A stretch of 64,000 nt of DNA from assembly GCF_000735605.1 (NCBI RefSeq), contig NZ_JPKG01000059.1, forward strand, positions 248,001 to 312,000, in the 5' to 3' direction. The position numbers and the translations under genes were made by a program. The notes beneath the pieces are model-generated. The model made no database searches and was not told the DNA's origin. It saw nothing but the letters and a program-made list of their open reading frames with translations. The stretch is from Allobosea sp. LC85 (GTDB taxonomy: Bacteria > Pseudomonadota > Alphaproteobacteria > Rhizobiales > Beijerinckiaceae). The stretch's first letter is position 1. Every line of letters begins with the position of its first letter. This document shows positions 25,902-35,298 of this stretch, piece after piece.

Positions 25902-27494
25902 ATGAGAAACGTCGCCACATTCGCCAGCCGCGCTGCCATGGCCGCGGCGCTGTCCCTGGTCGCGGGCGCCGCTGTCGCGCAGGAATTGCGCATCGGCATC
26001 TCGGCCGAGCCGAGCGCGATGGACCCGCATTATCACAACCTGACCCCCAACAACATGCTGGCCCGGCACATCTACGAGCCGCTGGTCGGCCAGGACGCCT
26101 CGCAGCGGCTGGTTCCCGGCCTCGCCGAAAGCTGGAAGGCAGTCGACGACACGACCTGGGAGTTCAAGCTCCGGCAGAACGTCAAGTTCCATGACGGCTC
26201 GCCCTTCACCGCCGACGACGTGCTCGCGACCTTCCAGCGCGCGCCGAACGTGCCCAAGAGCCCGTCGAGCTTCTCGGCCTATGTGCGCGGCAAGGAGATC
26301 AGCAAGGTCGACGACCACACGATCCGCATCAAGACGGCCGCGCCCGCGCCGCTGGTGCCGACCGACCTGTCGACGTTCGGCGTCATCTCGGCCAAGTGCA
26401 AGGACACCACGACCGAGGAATTCAATGCCGGCAAATGCGCTGCTGGCGGTACCGGCCCCTACAAGCAGGCCGAATTCGTCTCGGGCGACCGCGTCGTCAT
26501 GACCGCCAATGAGAACTGGTGGGGCGGCAGCAAGGGCCTCTGGAAGAAGGTGACGTTCCGGATCGTCACCTCGGCGCCCACCCGGGTCGCAGCCCTGCTC
26601 GCCGGCGATGTCGACATGATCGAAGCCGTGCCGACCTCGGATGTCGCCAAGCTCAAGGGCGACAAGAACCTTAACGTCGTCAGCCAGGTCTCCAACCGCG
26701 TGGTCTATTTCCACATGGACCATTTCCGCGACGTCTCGCCCTTCATCAAGGGCAAGGACGGCTCCGAGATCAAGAACCCGCTCAAGGATGTCCGCGTCCG
26801 CAAGGCGCTTTCGATGGCGATCAATCGGCCCGGCATCGTCGAGCGCATCATGGAGAAGGAAGCGATCCCCGCCGGCCAGCTCCTGCCCGATTCATTCTTC
26901 GGCACCTCCAAGAACCTGAAGCCTGTCGCCTTCGATCTCAACGGCGCCAAGAAGCTGCTCGCCGAGGCCGGTTACCCGAACGGCTTCAAGATGAAGATGC
27001 ATGGGCCGAACGGGCGCTACACCAACGACACCAAGATCATCGAGGCCGCCGCCCAGATGTTCGCACGGCTCGGCATCGAGACCGAGGTCGAGACGCTGCC
27101 CCCGGCGAATTTCTTCACCCGTGCCTCGCAGGGCGCACCGGGCAATGTGCCGGAATTCTCCTTCATCCTCGTCGGCTGGGCCGCCGGGACGGGCGAATCC
27201 TCGGACTCGCTCAAGGCGCTGCTTGCAACCTTCAACCCGCAGAAGGGCATGGGAGCGACCAATCGCGGCCGCTACTCGAACGCGGCCTTCGACGCGAAGG
27301 TCGAGGAAGGCCTGCGCACGGTCGACGACAAGAAGCGCGATGCCATCTTCGGCGAGGCGATGGAGATCGGCATGAACGATGTCGGGCTGATCCCGACACA
27401 TTTCCAGCTCAACACCTGGGCTGCCCGCAAGGGCTTCAAGGTCGAGCCGCGCTCGGACGAGTACACGCTCGCAACCTCCGTCGCCAAGCAGTGA
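25902..27494 (+). CDS. Family-5 ABC transporter substrate-binding protein (DppA-like)
   Basis: 530 residues with a signal peptide (MRNVATFASRAAMAAALSLV, cleavage near AVAQE). It contains LRIGISAEPSAMDPHYHNLTPNN, LVPGLAESWKAVDDTTWEFKLRQNVKFHDGSPFTADDV and DVRVRKALSMAINRPGIVERIM, all typical of family 5. Two cysteines about 20 residues apart (AKCKD and GKCAAGG) may form a disulfide. It is first in a complete operon with two permeases and two ATPases. GGGAGG provides the ribosome site. The ligand is likely a dipeptide or peptide-like compound, but is not provable from sequence. Confidence 0.93.
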   Translation: MRNVATFASRAAMAAALSLVAGAAVAQELRIGISAEPSAMDPHYHNLTPNNMLARHIYEPLVGQDASQRLVPGLAESWKAVDDTTWEFKLRQNVKFHDGSPFTADDVLATFQRAPNVPKSPSSFSAYVRGKEISKVDDHTIRIKTAAPAPLVPTDLSTFGVISAKCKDTTTEEFNAGKCAAGGTGPYKQAEFVSGDRVVMTANENWWGGSKGLWKKVTFRIVTSAPTRVAALLAGDVDMIEAVPTSDVAKLKGDKNLNVVSQVSNRVVYFHMDHFRDVSPFIKGKDGSEIKNPLKDVRVRKALSMAINRPGIVERIMEKEAIPAGQLLPDSFFGTSKNLKPVAFDLNGAKKLLAEAGYPNGFKMKMHGPNGRYTNDTKIIEAAAQMFARLGIETEVETLPPANFFTRASQGAPGNVPEFSFILVGWAAGTGESSDSLKALLATFNPQKGMGATNRGRYSNAAFDAKVEEGLRTVDDKKRDAIFGEAMEIGMNDVGLIPTHFQLNTWAARKGFKVEPRSDEYTLATSVAKQ

Positions 27495-27517
27495 CGGCTC
27501 GGGCGGATTGACGTCGT

Positions 27518-27538
27518 TCCCGGGCTTAAAGCCCGGGA
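27518..27538 (+). terminator. Intercistronic hairpin after the binding-protein gene
   Basis: TCCCGGGCTT (27518-27527) and AAGCCCGGGA (27529-27538) form a perfect 10-bp stem with a single central base. It lies in the 152-bp gap between the binding protein and permease, where it could set up differential expression. Confidence 0.5.
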
Positions 27539-27646
27539 CCCTCTTGCCGGAGACCGCTGGTCACGGAATGGTCGGGCCCAACCCGGCCACGCTGCTTTGA
27601 GCGCTGCGTTCGCGCACACCATCCTGCTCGCGAAGGAACCAACCCC

Positions 27647-28624
27647 ATGGCTGCCTTCATCCTTCGTCGCCTGGCGCAGGCACTCTTCGTCATCGGGGCG
27701 ATGCTGGTCATTGTCTTCTTCGGCGTGAACGTCGTTGGCGATCCGATCTACATGCTCGTCTCGCCGGAGATGAACCAGGAGCAGATCGCCGAAACGGCCC
27801 GCTCGCTCGGCCTCGACCGGCCGATCTGGGAACAGTTCCTGATCTTCCTCAGGAATGCCGTGCAAGGCGATCTCGGCCGCTCCTTCGTGCATGGCGAGTC
27901 CGCGATCAAGCTCATCCTGTCGCGCATGCCGGCGACGCTGGAGCTCGCCCTTGTCGCACTTTTCATGGCGATCGTGATCGGGCTGCCGCTTGGCCTCTAT
28001 GCGGGGCTGAAGCCGGAGAGCAAGGCGTCCCGCGCGATCATGGCGATCTCGATCCTCGGCTTCTCGCTGCCGACCTTCTGGGTCGGGCTGATGCTGATCC
28101 TCGCCTTCGCCGTGGGATTGGGCTGGCTGCCCGCCACGGGCCGGGGCGAAACCGTCTCCGTACTCGGCATCGAGACCTCGCTGCTCACGGTGGACGGCTG
28201 GCAGCATGTGGCCCTGCCGGCGCTGAATCTCGCGCTGCTCAAGATCTCGCTTGTCATCCGCCTGGCGCGGGCGGGGGCACGCGAGGCCGCCCTGATGGAC
28301 TATGTCAAATTCGCCCGTGCCAAGGGCCTGTCGCAGAGCCGGATCATCGGCGTTCACATCCTGAAGAACATCATGATCCCGATCGTCACCGTGCTCGGAC
28401 TCGAATTCGGCTCGCTCGTCGCCTTCTCCGTGGTGACGGAGACGATCTTCGCCTGGCCCGGCATGGGCCGTCTCCTGCTGGAGGCGATCACCCGGCTCGA
28501 TCGACCGGTCATCGTCGCCTATGTCATGGTCGTCGTCGTGCTGTTCGTGACGATCAACCTGCTGGTCGATCTCGTTTATTCCGCGCTCGATCCGCGCGTC
28601 CGCCTGACGGAGGCCAGCACGTGA
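27647..28624 (+). CDS. dppB: Peptide ABC transporter permease, DppB-like
   Basis: 325 residues beginning MAAFILRRLAQALFVIGAML. It has the family block VNVVGDPIYMLVSPEM, GDLGRSFVHGESAIKLI, the EAA loop YVKFARAKGLSQSRIIGVHILKNIMIPIVTVLG, and the C-terminal LVDLVYSALDPRVRL. The stop overlaps the next permease start (GTGA), indicating coupling. Confidence 0.93.
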   Translation: MAAFILRRLAQALFVIGAMLVIVFFGVNVVGDPIYMLVSPEMNQEQIAETARSLGLDRPIWEQFLIFLRNAVQGDLGRSFVHGESAIKLILSRMPATLELALVALFMAIVIGLPLGLYAGLKPESKASRAIMAISILGFSLPTFWVGLMLILAFAVGLGWLPATGRGETVSVLGIETSLLTVDGWQHVALPALNLALLKISLVIRLARAGAREAALMDYVKFARAKGLSQSRIIGVHILKNIMIPIVTVLGLEFGSLVAFSVVTETIFAWPGMGRLLLEAITRLDRPVIVAYVMVVVVLFVTINLLVDLVYSALDPRVRLTEAST

Positions 28625-29547
28625 GCGAGACCAGCCTGCCCCCGGTCACGACGACCCCGGCCGCCCCGACCAGGGAGGAGACGCCGCTGCGGCGCTTCGC
28701 CCGCAGCTTCATCGAGGACCGCGTTGCGTTGCTCGGTCTCCTGGTCTTCGCGACGATCGTGCTGCTGGCGCTCGCCGCGCCGCTGATCGCACCGCAGAAC
28801 CCCTATGACCTTGCAGCGGTCGACGTGATGGACTCCCGCCAGCCGCCAGGTGCCGTGGCCGGCGAAGGGTTTACGATGTGGCTGGGCTCGGATGGCGTCG
28901 GCCGTGACCTGCTCTCCGGCATTCTCTACGGCCTGCGCATTTCGCTGATGGTGGGAGCCTTCTCCGGGCTGATCGCCGCCACCGTCGGCATGACCGTCGG
29001 ACTGATCGCCGCCTATGCCGGCGGCAAGGTCGAGACCGTGATCATGCGGCTCGTCGACCTGCAATTGTCGCTGCCCTCGGTCCTCGTCGCGCTGATCCTC
29101 GTCGCGGCGCTCGGCAAGGGCGTCGACAAGATCATCATCGCCCTCGTCATCGTGCAATGGGCCTATTACGCCCGCACGGTCCGCGGCTCTGCGCTGGTCG
29201 AGCGACGCAAGGAATATGTCGAGGCCGCGCAGTCGCTCGGCCTTTCCCATGCGCGCACCGTCTTCCGCCATATCCTGCCAAACTGCCTCGCCCCGGTCAT
29301 CGTGATCGCGACCGTGCAGACCGCTCACGCGATCTCGCTGGAGGCGACGCTGTCCTTCCTCGGGGTCGGCCTGCCGCAGACGGAGCCCTCGCTCGGCGTG
29401 CTGATCGCCAACGGCTTCCAGTACATGATCTCGGGCAGCTACTGGATCTCGGTCTTCCCCGGCCTCGCCTTGCTCATGACCATCGTCTCGATCAACCTGG
29501 TCGGCGACAGGTTGCGCGACGTGCTGAACCCGCGCCTGGAGAAGTGA
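28621..29547 (+). CDS. dppC: Peptide ABC transporter permease, DppC-like
   Basis: 308 residues from GTG 28621, with GGAGG about 8 nt upstream inside dppB. It shows a Thr/Pro-rich cytoplasmic N-terminus, LGSDGVGRDLLSGILYG, and the EAA loop YVEAAQSLGLSHARTVFRHILPNCLAPVIV. It forms the channel with the DppB-like protein. Confidence 0.93.
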   Translation: MSETSLPPVTTTPAAPTREETPLRRFARSFIEDRVALLGLLVFATIVLLALAAPLIAPQNPYDLAAVDVMDSRQPPGAVAGEGFTMWLGSDGVGRDLLSGILYGLRISLMVGAFSGLIAATVGMTVGLIAAYAGGKVETVIMRLVDLQLSLPSVLVALILVAALGKGVDKIIIALVIVQWAYYARTVRGSALVERRKEYVEAAQSLGLSHARTVFRHILPNCLAPVIVIATVQTAHAISLEATLSFLGVGLPQTEPSLGVLIANGFQYMISGSYWISVFPGLALLMTIVSINLVGDRLRDVLNPRLEK

Positions 29548-29551
29548 AGCC

Positions 29552-30538
29552 ATGAGCGATCACGTGCTCCAGGTCAGCGATCTCAAGACCCATTTCTTCA
29601 CCCGCGCCGGCACGGTGAAGTCGGTCGACGGGGTCTCGTTCCATGTCAGTCGCGGCGAGGTGCTGGGCCTGGTCGGCGAATCCGGCTCGGGCAAATCCGT
29701 CACCGGCTTCTCGATCATGGGGCTGATCGATCCCCCCGGCCGTATTGTCGAGGGCTCGATCAAGCTCAACGGCAAGGAGCTCGTCGGTCTCGGTGAAGGC
29801 GAATTCCGGAAGGTCCGCGGTCGCGAGGTCGCGATGATCTTCCAGGATCCGATGATGACGCTGAACCCGGTCCTGCGCATCGACACGCAGATGATCGAAG
29901 CCGTCACCGCCCATGACAAGGTCTCGCACAAGGCGGCGCGTGCACGCGCCCGCGATGCCCTCGCCAAGGTCGGCATCCCCTCGCCCGAGGAGCGGTTGAA
30001 GGCCTATCCGCATCAGTTCTCGGGCGGCATGCGCCAGCGTGTCGCCATCGCGATTGCGCTGCTGCATCGACCACCGCTGATCATTTGCGACGAGCCGACG
30101 ACCGCCCTCGACGTCACCATCCAGAGCCAGATCCTTGCCGAGATGCAATCGCTCTGCGCCGAGACCGGGACGGCCCTGGTCTGGATCACCCATGACCTCG
30201 GCGTCGTCGCCGGGCTCGCGGACCGGATCGCGGTGATGTACGCCGGCCGCATCGTCGAGGCGGGCGCGGTCGATCCCGTGCTGGACACCCCCTTGCACCC
30301 CTATACGGCCGGCCTGCTCGGCTCGCTACCGAGCGAGGGCGAACCAGGTGAGATGCTGCGCCAGATCAGGGGCTCGACACCCTCGCTCGCTCGCCTGCCG
30401 CAGGGCTGCGCCTTTGCTCCGCGCTGCGACTACGCGCAGGCCGACTGCCTCACTATCGCCCCCGCCACGACGGCTTTCCCCGGCGAGCGCGGCGTGCGCT
30501 GTCATCACCCCCTGAGCGGAACCGGGGTTGCGGCATGA
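29552..30538 (+). CDS. dppD: Peptide ABC transporter ATP-binding protein, DppD-like
   Basis: 328 residues. Walker A is GESGSGKS (42-49), the signature is FSGGMRQRVAIAIALL, Walker B is LIICDEPTTALDVTIQ and the H-loop is WITHDLGVVAGLAD. The C-terminal oligopeptide-type extension has Cys residues (GCAFAPRCDYAQADC) of the class that can bind an Fe-S cluster in some DppD proteins. The 4-nt gap to dppC and 4-bp overlap with dppF indicate one operon. Confidence 0.94.
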   Translation: MSDHVLQVSDLKTHFFTRAGTVKSVDGVSFHVSRGEVLGLVGESGSGKSVTGFSIMGLIDPPGRIVEGSIKLNGKELVGLGEGEFRKVRGREVAMIFQDPMMTLNPVLRIDTQMIEAVTAHDKVSHKAARARARDALAKVGIPSPEERLKAYPHQFSGGMRQRVAIAIALLHRPPLIICDEPTTALDVTIQSQILAEMQSLCAETGTALVWITHDLGVVAGLADRIAVMYAGRIVEAGAVDPVLDTPLHPYTAGLLGSLPSEGEPGEMLRQIRGSTPSLARLPQGCAFAPRCDYAQADCLTIAPATTAFPGERGVRCHHPLSGTGVAA

Positions 30539-31554
30539 ACGATAGACCGATCCTCACCCTCGAAGGCGTCTCGAAGCGCTTCGCCAAACCGCTCGACGCA
30601 GCTGCGAAATTCGCGAACTGGTTCGGCGCCGGCAATACCGAAGAGGTCGTGCACGCGGTCGACAGCGTCGATCTCTCGATCGGGGCCGGCGAGGTCGTCG
30701 GGCTGGTCGGCGAATCCGGCTGCGGCAAATCAACGCTCGGGCGGGTCGTTGCAGGGATCCACAAGGCAAGCGCCGGCCGCGTGAGCTGGCGCGGGCGCTA
30801 TACCGACGAGATGAGCGCCGAGGAGCGCCACGCCGCAACGCTGGCGATCCAGATGATCTTCCAGGATCCGATGTCCTCGCTCAATCCGCGCATGCGGGTC
30901 AGCGATATCGTCGGCGAAGCGCCGGTCGTGCACGGGCTGACGACACGCGCCGGCCAGGCCGATTATGTCGACGACATTCTCAATCGCGTCGGCCTCGATC
31001 CGACCTACAAGCGCCGCTATCCGCACCAGTTCTCGGGCGGACAGCGGGCCCGCATCGGCATCGCGAGAGCGCTGGCGGTGAAGCCGGAATTCCTCGTCTG
31101 CGACGAAAGCGTGGCTGCTCTCGATGTCTCGATTCAGGCTCAGGTGCTGAATCTTTTCATGAAGCTGCGCGACGAACTCAACCTGACCTACCTCTTCATC
31201 AGCCACGACCTCGGCGTGGTCCGGCACCTCTCGGACCGGGTCGTGATCATGTATCTCGGTCGTGTCGTCGAAGCCGCGCCCGCGGCCGCCCTCTTCAAGG
31301 GGCCGCAGCACCCCTATGCCCAGGCGCTGCTCGCCAATGTGCCGACGATCACGGCCCGCAAGAAGCGTTTTTCGCCGCTCAGCGGCGAGATCCCCTCGCC
31401 GCTTCACCCGCCATCAGGCTGCCATTTCCACCCGCGCTGCCCGCATGCCGGCCCGCGCTGCAAGGTGGAACGGCCGGCTCTGAAGACGATCGCGTCCGGC
31501 CATGTCGCGGCGTGTCACCTGCATGACGGCGGCGTCGGAGCGATGGCGGCCTGA
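30535..31554 (+). CDS. dppF: Peptide ABC transporter ATP-binding protein, DppF-like
   Basis: 339 residues. Walker A is GESGCGKST, the signature is [15 protein letters not shown] and the H-loop is [14 protein letters not shown]. Walker B reads [16 protein letters not shown], with Ser in place of the usual Pro after Asp-Glu; the catalytic Glu is kept. The insert [25 protein letters not shown] before Walker A is typical of DppF. The C-terminus has the [14 protein letters not shown] cysteine-rich segment. It is the last gene of the operon; malic enzyme starts 118 bp downstream. Confidence 0.94.
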   Translation: MNDRPILTLEGVSKRFAKPLDAAAKFANWFGAGNTEEVVHAVDSVDLSIGAGEVVGLVGESGCGKSTLGRVVAGIHKASAGRVSWRGRYTDEMSAEERHAATLAIQMIFQDPMSSLNPRMRVSDIVGEAPVVHGLTTRAGQADYVDDILNRVGLDPTYKRRYPHQFSGGQRARIGIARALAVKPEFLVCDESVAALDVSIQAQVLNLFMKLRDELNLTYLFISHDLGVVRHLSDRVVIMYLGRVVEAAPAAALFKGPQHPYAQALLANVPTITARKKRFSPLSGEIPSPLHPPSGCHFHPRCPHAGPRCKVERPALKTIASGHVAACHLHDGGVGAMAA

Positions 31555-31672
31555 AGCGATCTTGTCGTTTCGGTCGAATGATTGTTGCCCCCGGCACGCT
31601 TGACGGCACATCGTTTCCGGGCGACCTCCAAGCTGATTTGGCCTTGGGCCGCGGAGCTAGGAACGCAGGACG

Positions 31673-33970
31673 ATGAAAAGCACCTTGTCGACGGATCTTC
31701 GCTCGGGCGCGCTCGTCTACCACCGCCAGCCCCGGCCCGGTAAGCTCGAGATCCAGGCGACGAAGCCTCTCGGCAACCAGCGCGACCTGGCGCTCGCCTA
31801 TTCTCCCGGCGTGGCGGCCGCCTGCGAGGCGATCGTCGACGATCCGGCGGAAGCCGCCGAACTGACCTCGCGCCAGAACCTCGTCGCGGTCATCACCAAC
31901 GGCACGGCCGTTCTCGGCCTCGGCGATATCGGCCCGCTCGCCTCCAAGCCCGTGATGGAGGGCAAGGCGGTCCTGTTCAAGAAATTCGCCGGGATCGACT
32001 GCTTCGACATCGAAGTCGACCAGAAGAACATCGAGAAATTCGTCGATGTCGTCGCGGCGCTGGAACCGACCTTCGGCGGCATCAACCTTGAGGACATCAA
32101 GGGTCCCGAATGCTTCGAGATCGAGGAGCAGCTCAAGGCCCGGATGAACATCCCGGTCTTCCATGACGACCAGCACGGCACGGCGATCATCGTCAGCGCC
32201 GCGATCCTGAACGGGCTCGATCTCGCGGGAAAGCAGATCGGCGACGTCAAGATCGTGGTCTCCGGCGCCGGCGCAGCCGCGCTTGCCTGCCTCAATCTTC
32301 TGGTCGAGCTCGGCGCCAAGCGTCGGAACATCTGGGTCACCGACCTTGAAGGCGTGGTCCACAAGGGCCGCAACACGCTGATGGACCGCTGGAAGGAGGT
32401 CTATGCGCAGGAGACCGATGCGCGGACCCTCAGCGACGTGATCGGCGACGCGGATGTCTTCCTCGGCCTCTCCGCCGCCGGCGTCCTGAAGCCCGAGATG
32501 GCCAAGCGCATGGCGGCGAGCCCGCTGATCCTGGCGCTGGCCAACCCCAACCCGGAGATCACGCCGGAGGATGCGCTCGCCGCACGTCCTGACGCGATGA
32601 TCTGCACCGGCCGCTCGGACTATCCGAACCAGGTCAACAACGTCCTGTGCTTCCCCTATATTTTCCGCGGCGCGCTCGATGTCCACGCCACGACGATCAA
32701 CGAGGCGATGAAGCTCGCTGCCGTGCACGCCATTGCATCGCTGGCGCGGGAGGCCACGTCCGACATCGCGGCGCGCGCCTATGGCGGCGAGTCGCAGACT
32801 TTCGGTGCGACCTCGCTGATTCCGAATCCATTCGATCCGCGCCTGATCCTGCGGATTGCACCGGCCGTCGCGCAGGCCGCGATGGATACCGGCGTCGCCC
32901 GCAAGCCGCTGGCCGATATCGAGGCCTATCGCGAGGATCTCTCGCGCTTCGTCTTCCGCTCCGGCTTCATCATGAAGCCGCTCTTTGCGCAGGCGAAGGC
33001 CGATCCCAAGCGCGTCATCTACGCCGAGGGCGAGGATGAGCGCGTGCTGCGCGCCGCCCAGGTGGCGCTGGAGGAAGGCATGGCCGTGCCGATCCTGATC
33101 GGCCGCCCGAGCGTCATCGAAACCCGGGTGAAGCGCTTCGGGCTGACGATCCGGCCAGGCGTCGATTGCGAGGTGATCAACCCCGAGGATGATCCGCGCT
33201 ATCGCGACTACGTGCAGACCTATCTCGAAATCGCCGGCCGGCGCGGCATCACGCCGGAGGCCGCGCGTGTGCTGGTGCGGACCAACAACACCGTAATCGC
33301 CGCACTTGCAGTCATGCGCGGCGAGGCCGACGCCATGATCACCGGCCTGGAAGGGCGCTTCCTGTCGCGCCTGCGGCACATCAAGGACATCATCGGGCTT
33401 GCGCCCGGCGCGCGCGACATCTCGGCGATGACGCTGATCATCACCAACAAGGGCGCCTTCTTCCTCGCCGATACCCATGTGAAGCATGATCCGACCGCCG
33501 AGGAGATCGCCGACATGGCCGTGATCGCGGCGAGCCATGTCGCGCGCTTCGGCATCACGCCCAAGATCGCCCTGCTCTCGCATTCCGATTTCGGCGCCGC
33601 CGACACCTCCTCCTCGCTGAAGATGCGCAAGGCGGTCTGCCTGATCCGCGAGCGCGCGCCGGACCTCGAATGCGACGGCGAGATGGAAGCCGACACCGCC
33701 CTCCTGCCGATGGTGCGCGACAGGGTCCTGCCCTCCTCGCATCTCAAGGGCGTCGCCAATGTGCTGATCTTCCCGAATCTCGACGCCGCCAACATCGCCT
33801 ACCAGTTCGCCAAGGTGCTGGCGGACGCGCTCCCCGTCGGCCCGATCCTGATCGGAGCGGACAAGCCGGTGCATATCCTGACCGGCTCGGTGACGGCGCG
33901 CGGCGTCGTCAACATGACGGCTGTGGCCGTGGTCGAGGCGCAGGAACGCGCAGCGGCATTGCCAGCTTAG
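31673..33970 (+). CDS. maeB: NADP/NAD malic enzyme with C-terminal phosphotransacetylase-like domain
   Basis: 765 residues, the size of the chimeric MaeB/TME class. The N-terminal malic-enzyme domain has the Tyr/Lys region ([38 protein letters not shown]) and metal site ([29 protein letters not shown]). The NAD(P) fold has [13 protein letters not shown]. From about residue 430 a phosphotransacetylase-like domain ([16 protein letters not shown] ... [25 protein letters not shown]) follows; in this class it is regulatory rather than catalytic. It converts malate to pyruvate and CO2, drawing carbon made by the mutase pathway out of the TCA cycle. Monocistronic. Confidence 0.96.
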   Translation: MKSTLSTDLRSGALVYHRQPRPGKLEIQATKPLGNQRDLALAYSPGVAAACEAIVDDPAEAAELTSRQNLVAVITNGTAVLGLGDIGPLASKPVMEGKAVLFKKFAGIDCFDIEVDQKNIEKFVDVVAALEPTFGGINLEDIKGPECFEIEEQLKARMNIPVFHDDQHGTAIIVSAAILNGLDLAGKQIGDVKIVVSGAGAAALACLNLLVELGAKRRNIWVTDLEGVVHKGRNTLMDRWKEVYAQETDARTLSDVIGDADVFLGLSAAGVLKPEMAKRMAASPLILALANPNPEITPEDALAARPDAMICTGRSDYPNQVNNVLCFPYIFRGALDVHATTINEAMKLAAVHAIASLAREATSDIAARAYGGESQTFGATSLIPNPFDPRLILRIAPAVAQAAMDTGVARKPLADIEAYREDLSRFVFRSGFIMKPLFAQAKADPKRVIYAEGEDERVLRAAQVALEEGMAVPILIGRPSVIETRVKRFGLTIRPGVDCEVINPEDDPRYRDYVQTYLEIAGRRGITPEAARVLVRTNNTVIAALAVMRGEADAMITGLEGRFLSRLRHIKDIIGLAPGARDISAMTLIITNKGAFFLADTHVKHDPTAEEIADMAVIAASHVARFGITPKIALLSHSDFGAADTSSSLKMRKAVCLIRERAPDLECDGEMEADTALLPMVRDRVLPSSHLKGVANVLIFPNLDAANIAYQFAKVLADALPVGPILIGADKPVHILTGSVTARGVVNMTAVAVVEAQERAAALPA

Positions 33971-34048
33971 TCAGGAGGACGTTGCAGCGACGCCGTTTCC
34001 TGCCATTCTGCGGTTAAGCCGACCGGGCGGACTTGCGGGGAACAGGCT

Positions 34049-35167
34049 ATGCGCATCATCGGGATGCTGCTGCGGCTCACGGCTTTCATGCTTCCGATCC
34101 TGGCCGCTACAGCGGTCAGCGCGCAGGAGCCCCTGCGCGAGGAGAGCACCTTTCTCCGGATCAAGCTCGACGGACGTGACGTCAGACTCGAAGCGCTGAT
34201 CGTCAGGCCGGAGCGTGCGGAGGGCCGCCTCCCGCTGGCGCTGATCACCCACGGCAAATCCTCGAGCAGCGTCAGCATGGGGGATTTGCGGGCGGCCTCC
34301 TACACCACCGTCGCCCGGGATTTCGCCCGGCGTGGCTGGCTCGCTGCCGTTGTCATGCGTCGTGGCTTCGGTCAGTCGGATGGGCCCTTTCCCGCCTCGA
34401 CCTCCTGCGCCGATCTCGAATTCACCAGCCGCTTCGAGGCTGATGCCAGCGAGCTCGAAGCCGCCCTGCGGGTGCTGCAGCAGCGCGAGGATGTCGACCC
34501 GGGGCGCGCCATAGCGGTCGGAGAATCGGCCGGCGGCGCGGCGGTCCTGGCACTCGCCCAACGCAAGCCTGCGGGCTTGCGCGGCATCGTCAATGTCGCC
34601 GGCGGCCTGAATATCGACACCTGTGTCGACAAGGCGCGCGATGCACTGGTCGGCGTCGTCAAGGGCAGGCAGTCGCCGGGCGCGCCGCCACAGCTCTGGA
34701 TCTATGCGAAGAACGACGAGCTGTTTCCGCCCGAACTCGTCGACCGCATGCGCGGTGCCGCACGCGATGCCGGTGGCGATATCCGCTTCGTCGAACTGCC
34801 TGAAATCAGGCCCAACGGCCACCTGATCTTCCGTCACGGACAGGCCCGCTTCTTCTGGCTGCGCGAGGTCGACGCGTCGCTGCGTGCCTGGAAGCTGCCG
34901 ACCTGGTCGCCCGCACAGGCAAAGGACCTCTTCGCCAAGCTGGGGCTGACGGCGCGCGCCGCGGCCTTCGAGCAGTATTTTGCAGCGCCCGGCGAGAAAG
35001 CGATGGCGCTCAGCCGGTCACGCAAGCATTTCCGCTACACTTTCGGCTCCCAGACGCTTGATCGCGCCAAGGAAGCGACGCTCGGCGATTGTGCCAAGGC
35101 CGCAGGCGACTGCGTGATCGCCTTCGAAAACAACACGTTCATCCTTCCCGCCGACAGCGCCCCGTAA
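34049..35167 (+). CDS. Exported alpha/beta hydrolase, dienelactone-hydrolase-like
   Basis: 372 residues with a signal peptide (MRIIGMLLRLTAFMLPILAA, cleavage after AVSAQ). It has LALITHGKSSSS, RGWLAAVVMRRGFGQSDGPF, the nucleophile elbow AVGESAGGAAVLALA, LWIYAKNDELFPPEL (acid) and RPNGHLIF (His). A C-terminal domain of about 110 residues after the fold is unusual and unassigned. It lies 131 bp upstream of the oppA-like gene on the same strand, but the two appear to be separate units. Confidence 0.82.
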   Translation: MRIIGMLLRLTAFMLPILAATAVSAQEPLREESTFLRIKLDGRDVRLEALIVRPERAEGRLPLALITHGKSSSSVSMGDLRAASYTTVARDFARRGWLAAVVMRRGFGQSDGPFPASTSCADLEFTSRFEADASELEAALRVLQQREDVDPGRAIAVGESAGGAAVLALAQRKPAGLRGIVNVAGGLNIDTCVDKARDALVGVVKGRQSPGAPPQLWIYAKNDELFPPELVDRMRGAARDAGGDIRFVELPEIRPNGHLIFRHGQARFFWLREVDASLRAWKLPTWSPAQAKDLFAKLGLTARAAAFEQYFAAPGEKAMALSRSRKHFRYTFGSQTLDRAKEATLGDCAKAAGDCVIAFENNTFILPADSAP

Positions 35168-35298
35168 ACGAAACTGGGATCAAGATTTTTTCCTGCTTGG
35201 AAGGTTCTTTCCTGCTTGGCAGCGCGCGAGCAGCGCGCTCTACTCTCCCGGTCATGTCAGGAACAGGCAGGAATACCTGCCCTCAGGGGAGTTTCGTC

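Noticed and set aside
31379-33874. 831-residue minus-strand open frame opposite dppF and malic enzyme
   Set aside because: Antisense shadow of two well-defined genes; no motif, typical GC-rich artefact.
35168-35298. Riboswitch or attenuator before the oppA-like gene
   Set aside because: A 12-bp direct repeat and a 6-bp hairpin are present, but no riboswitch consensus is recognisable.
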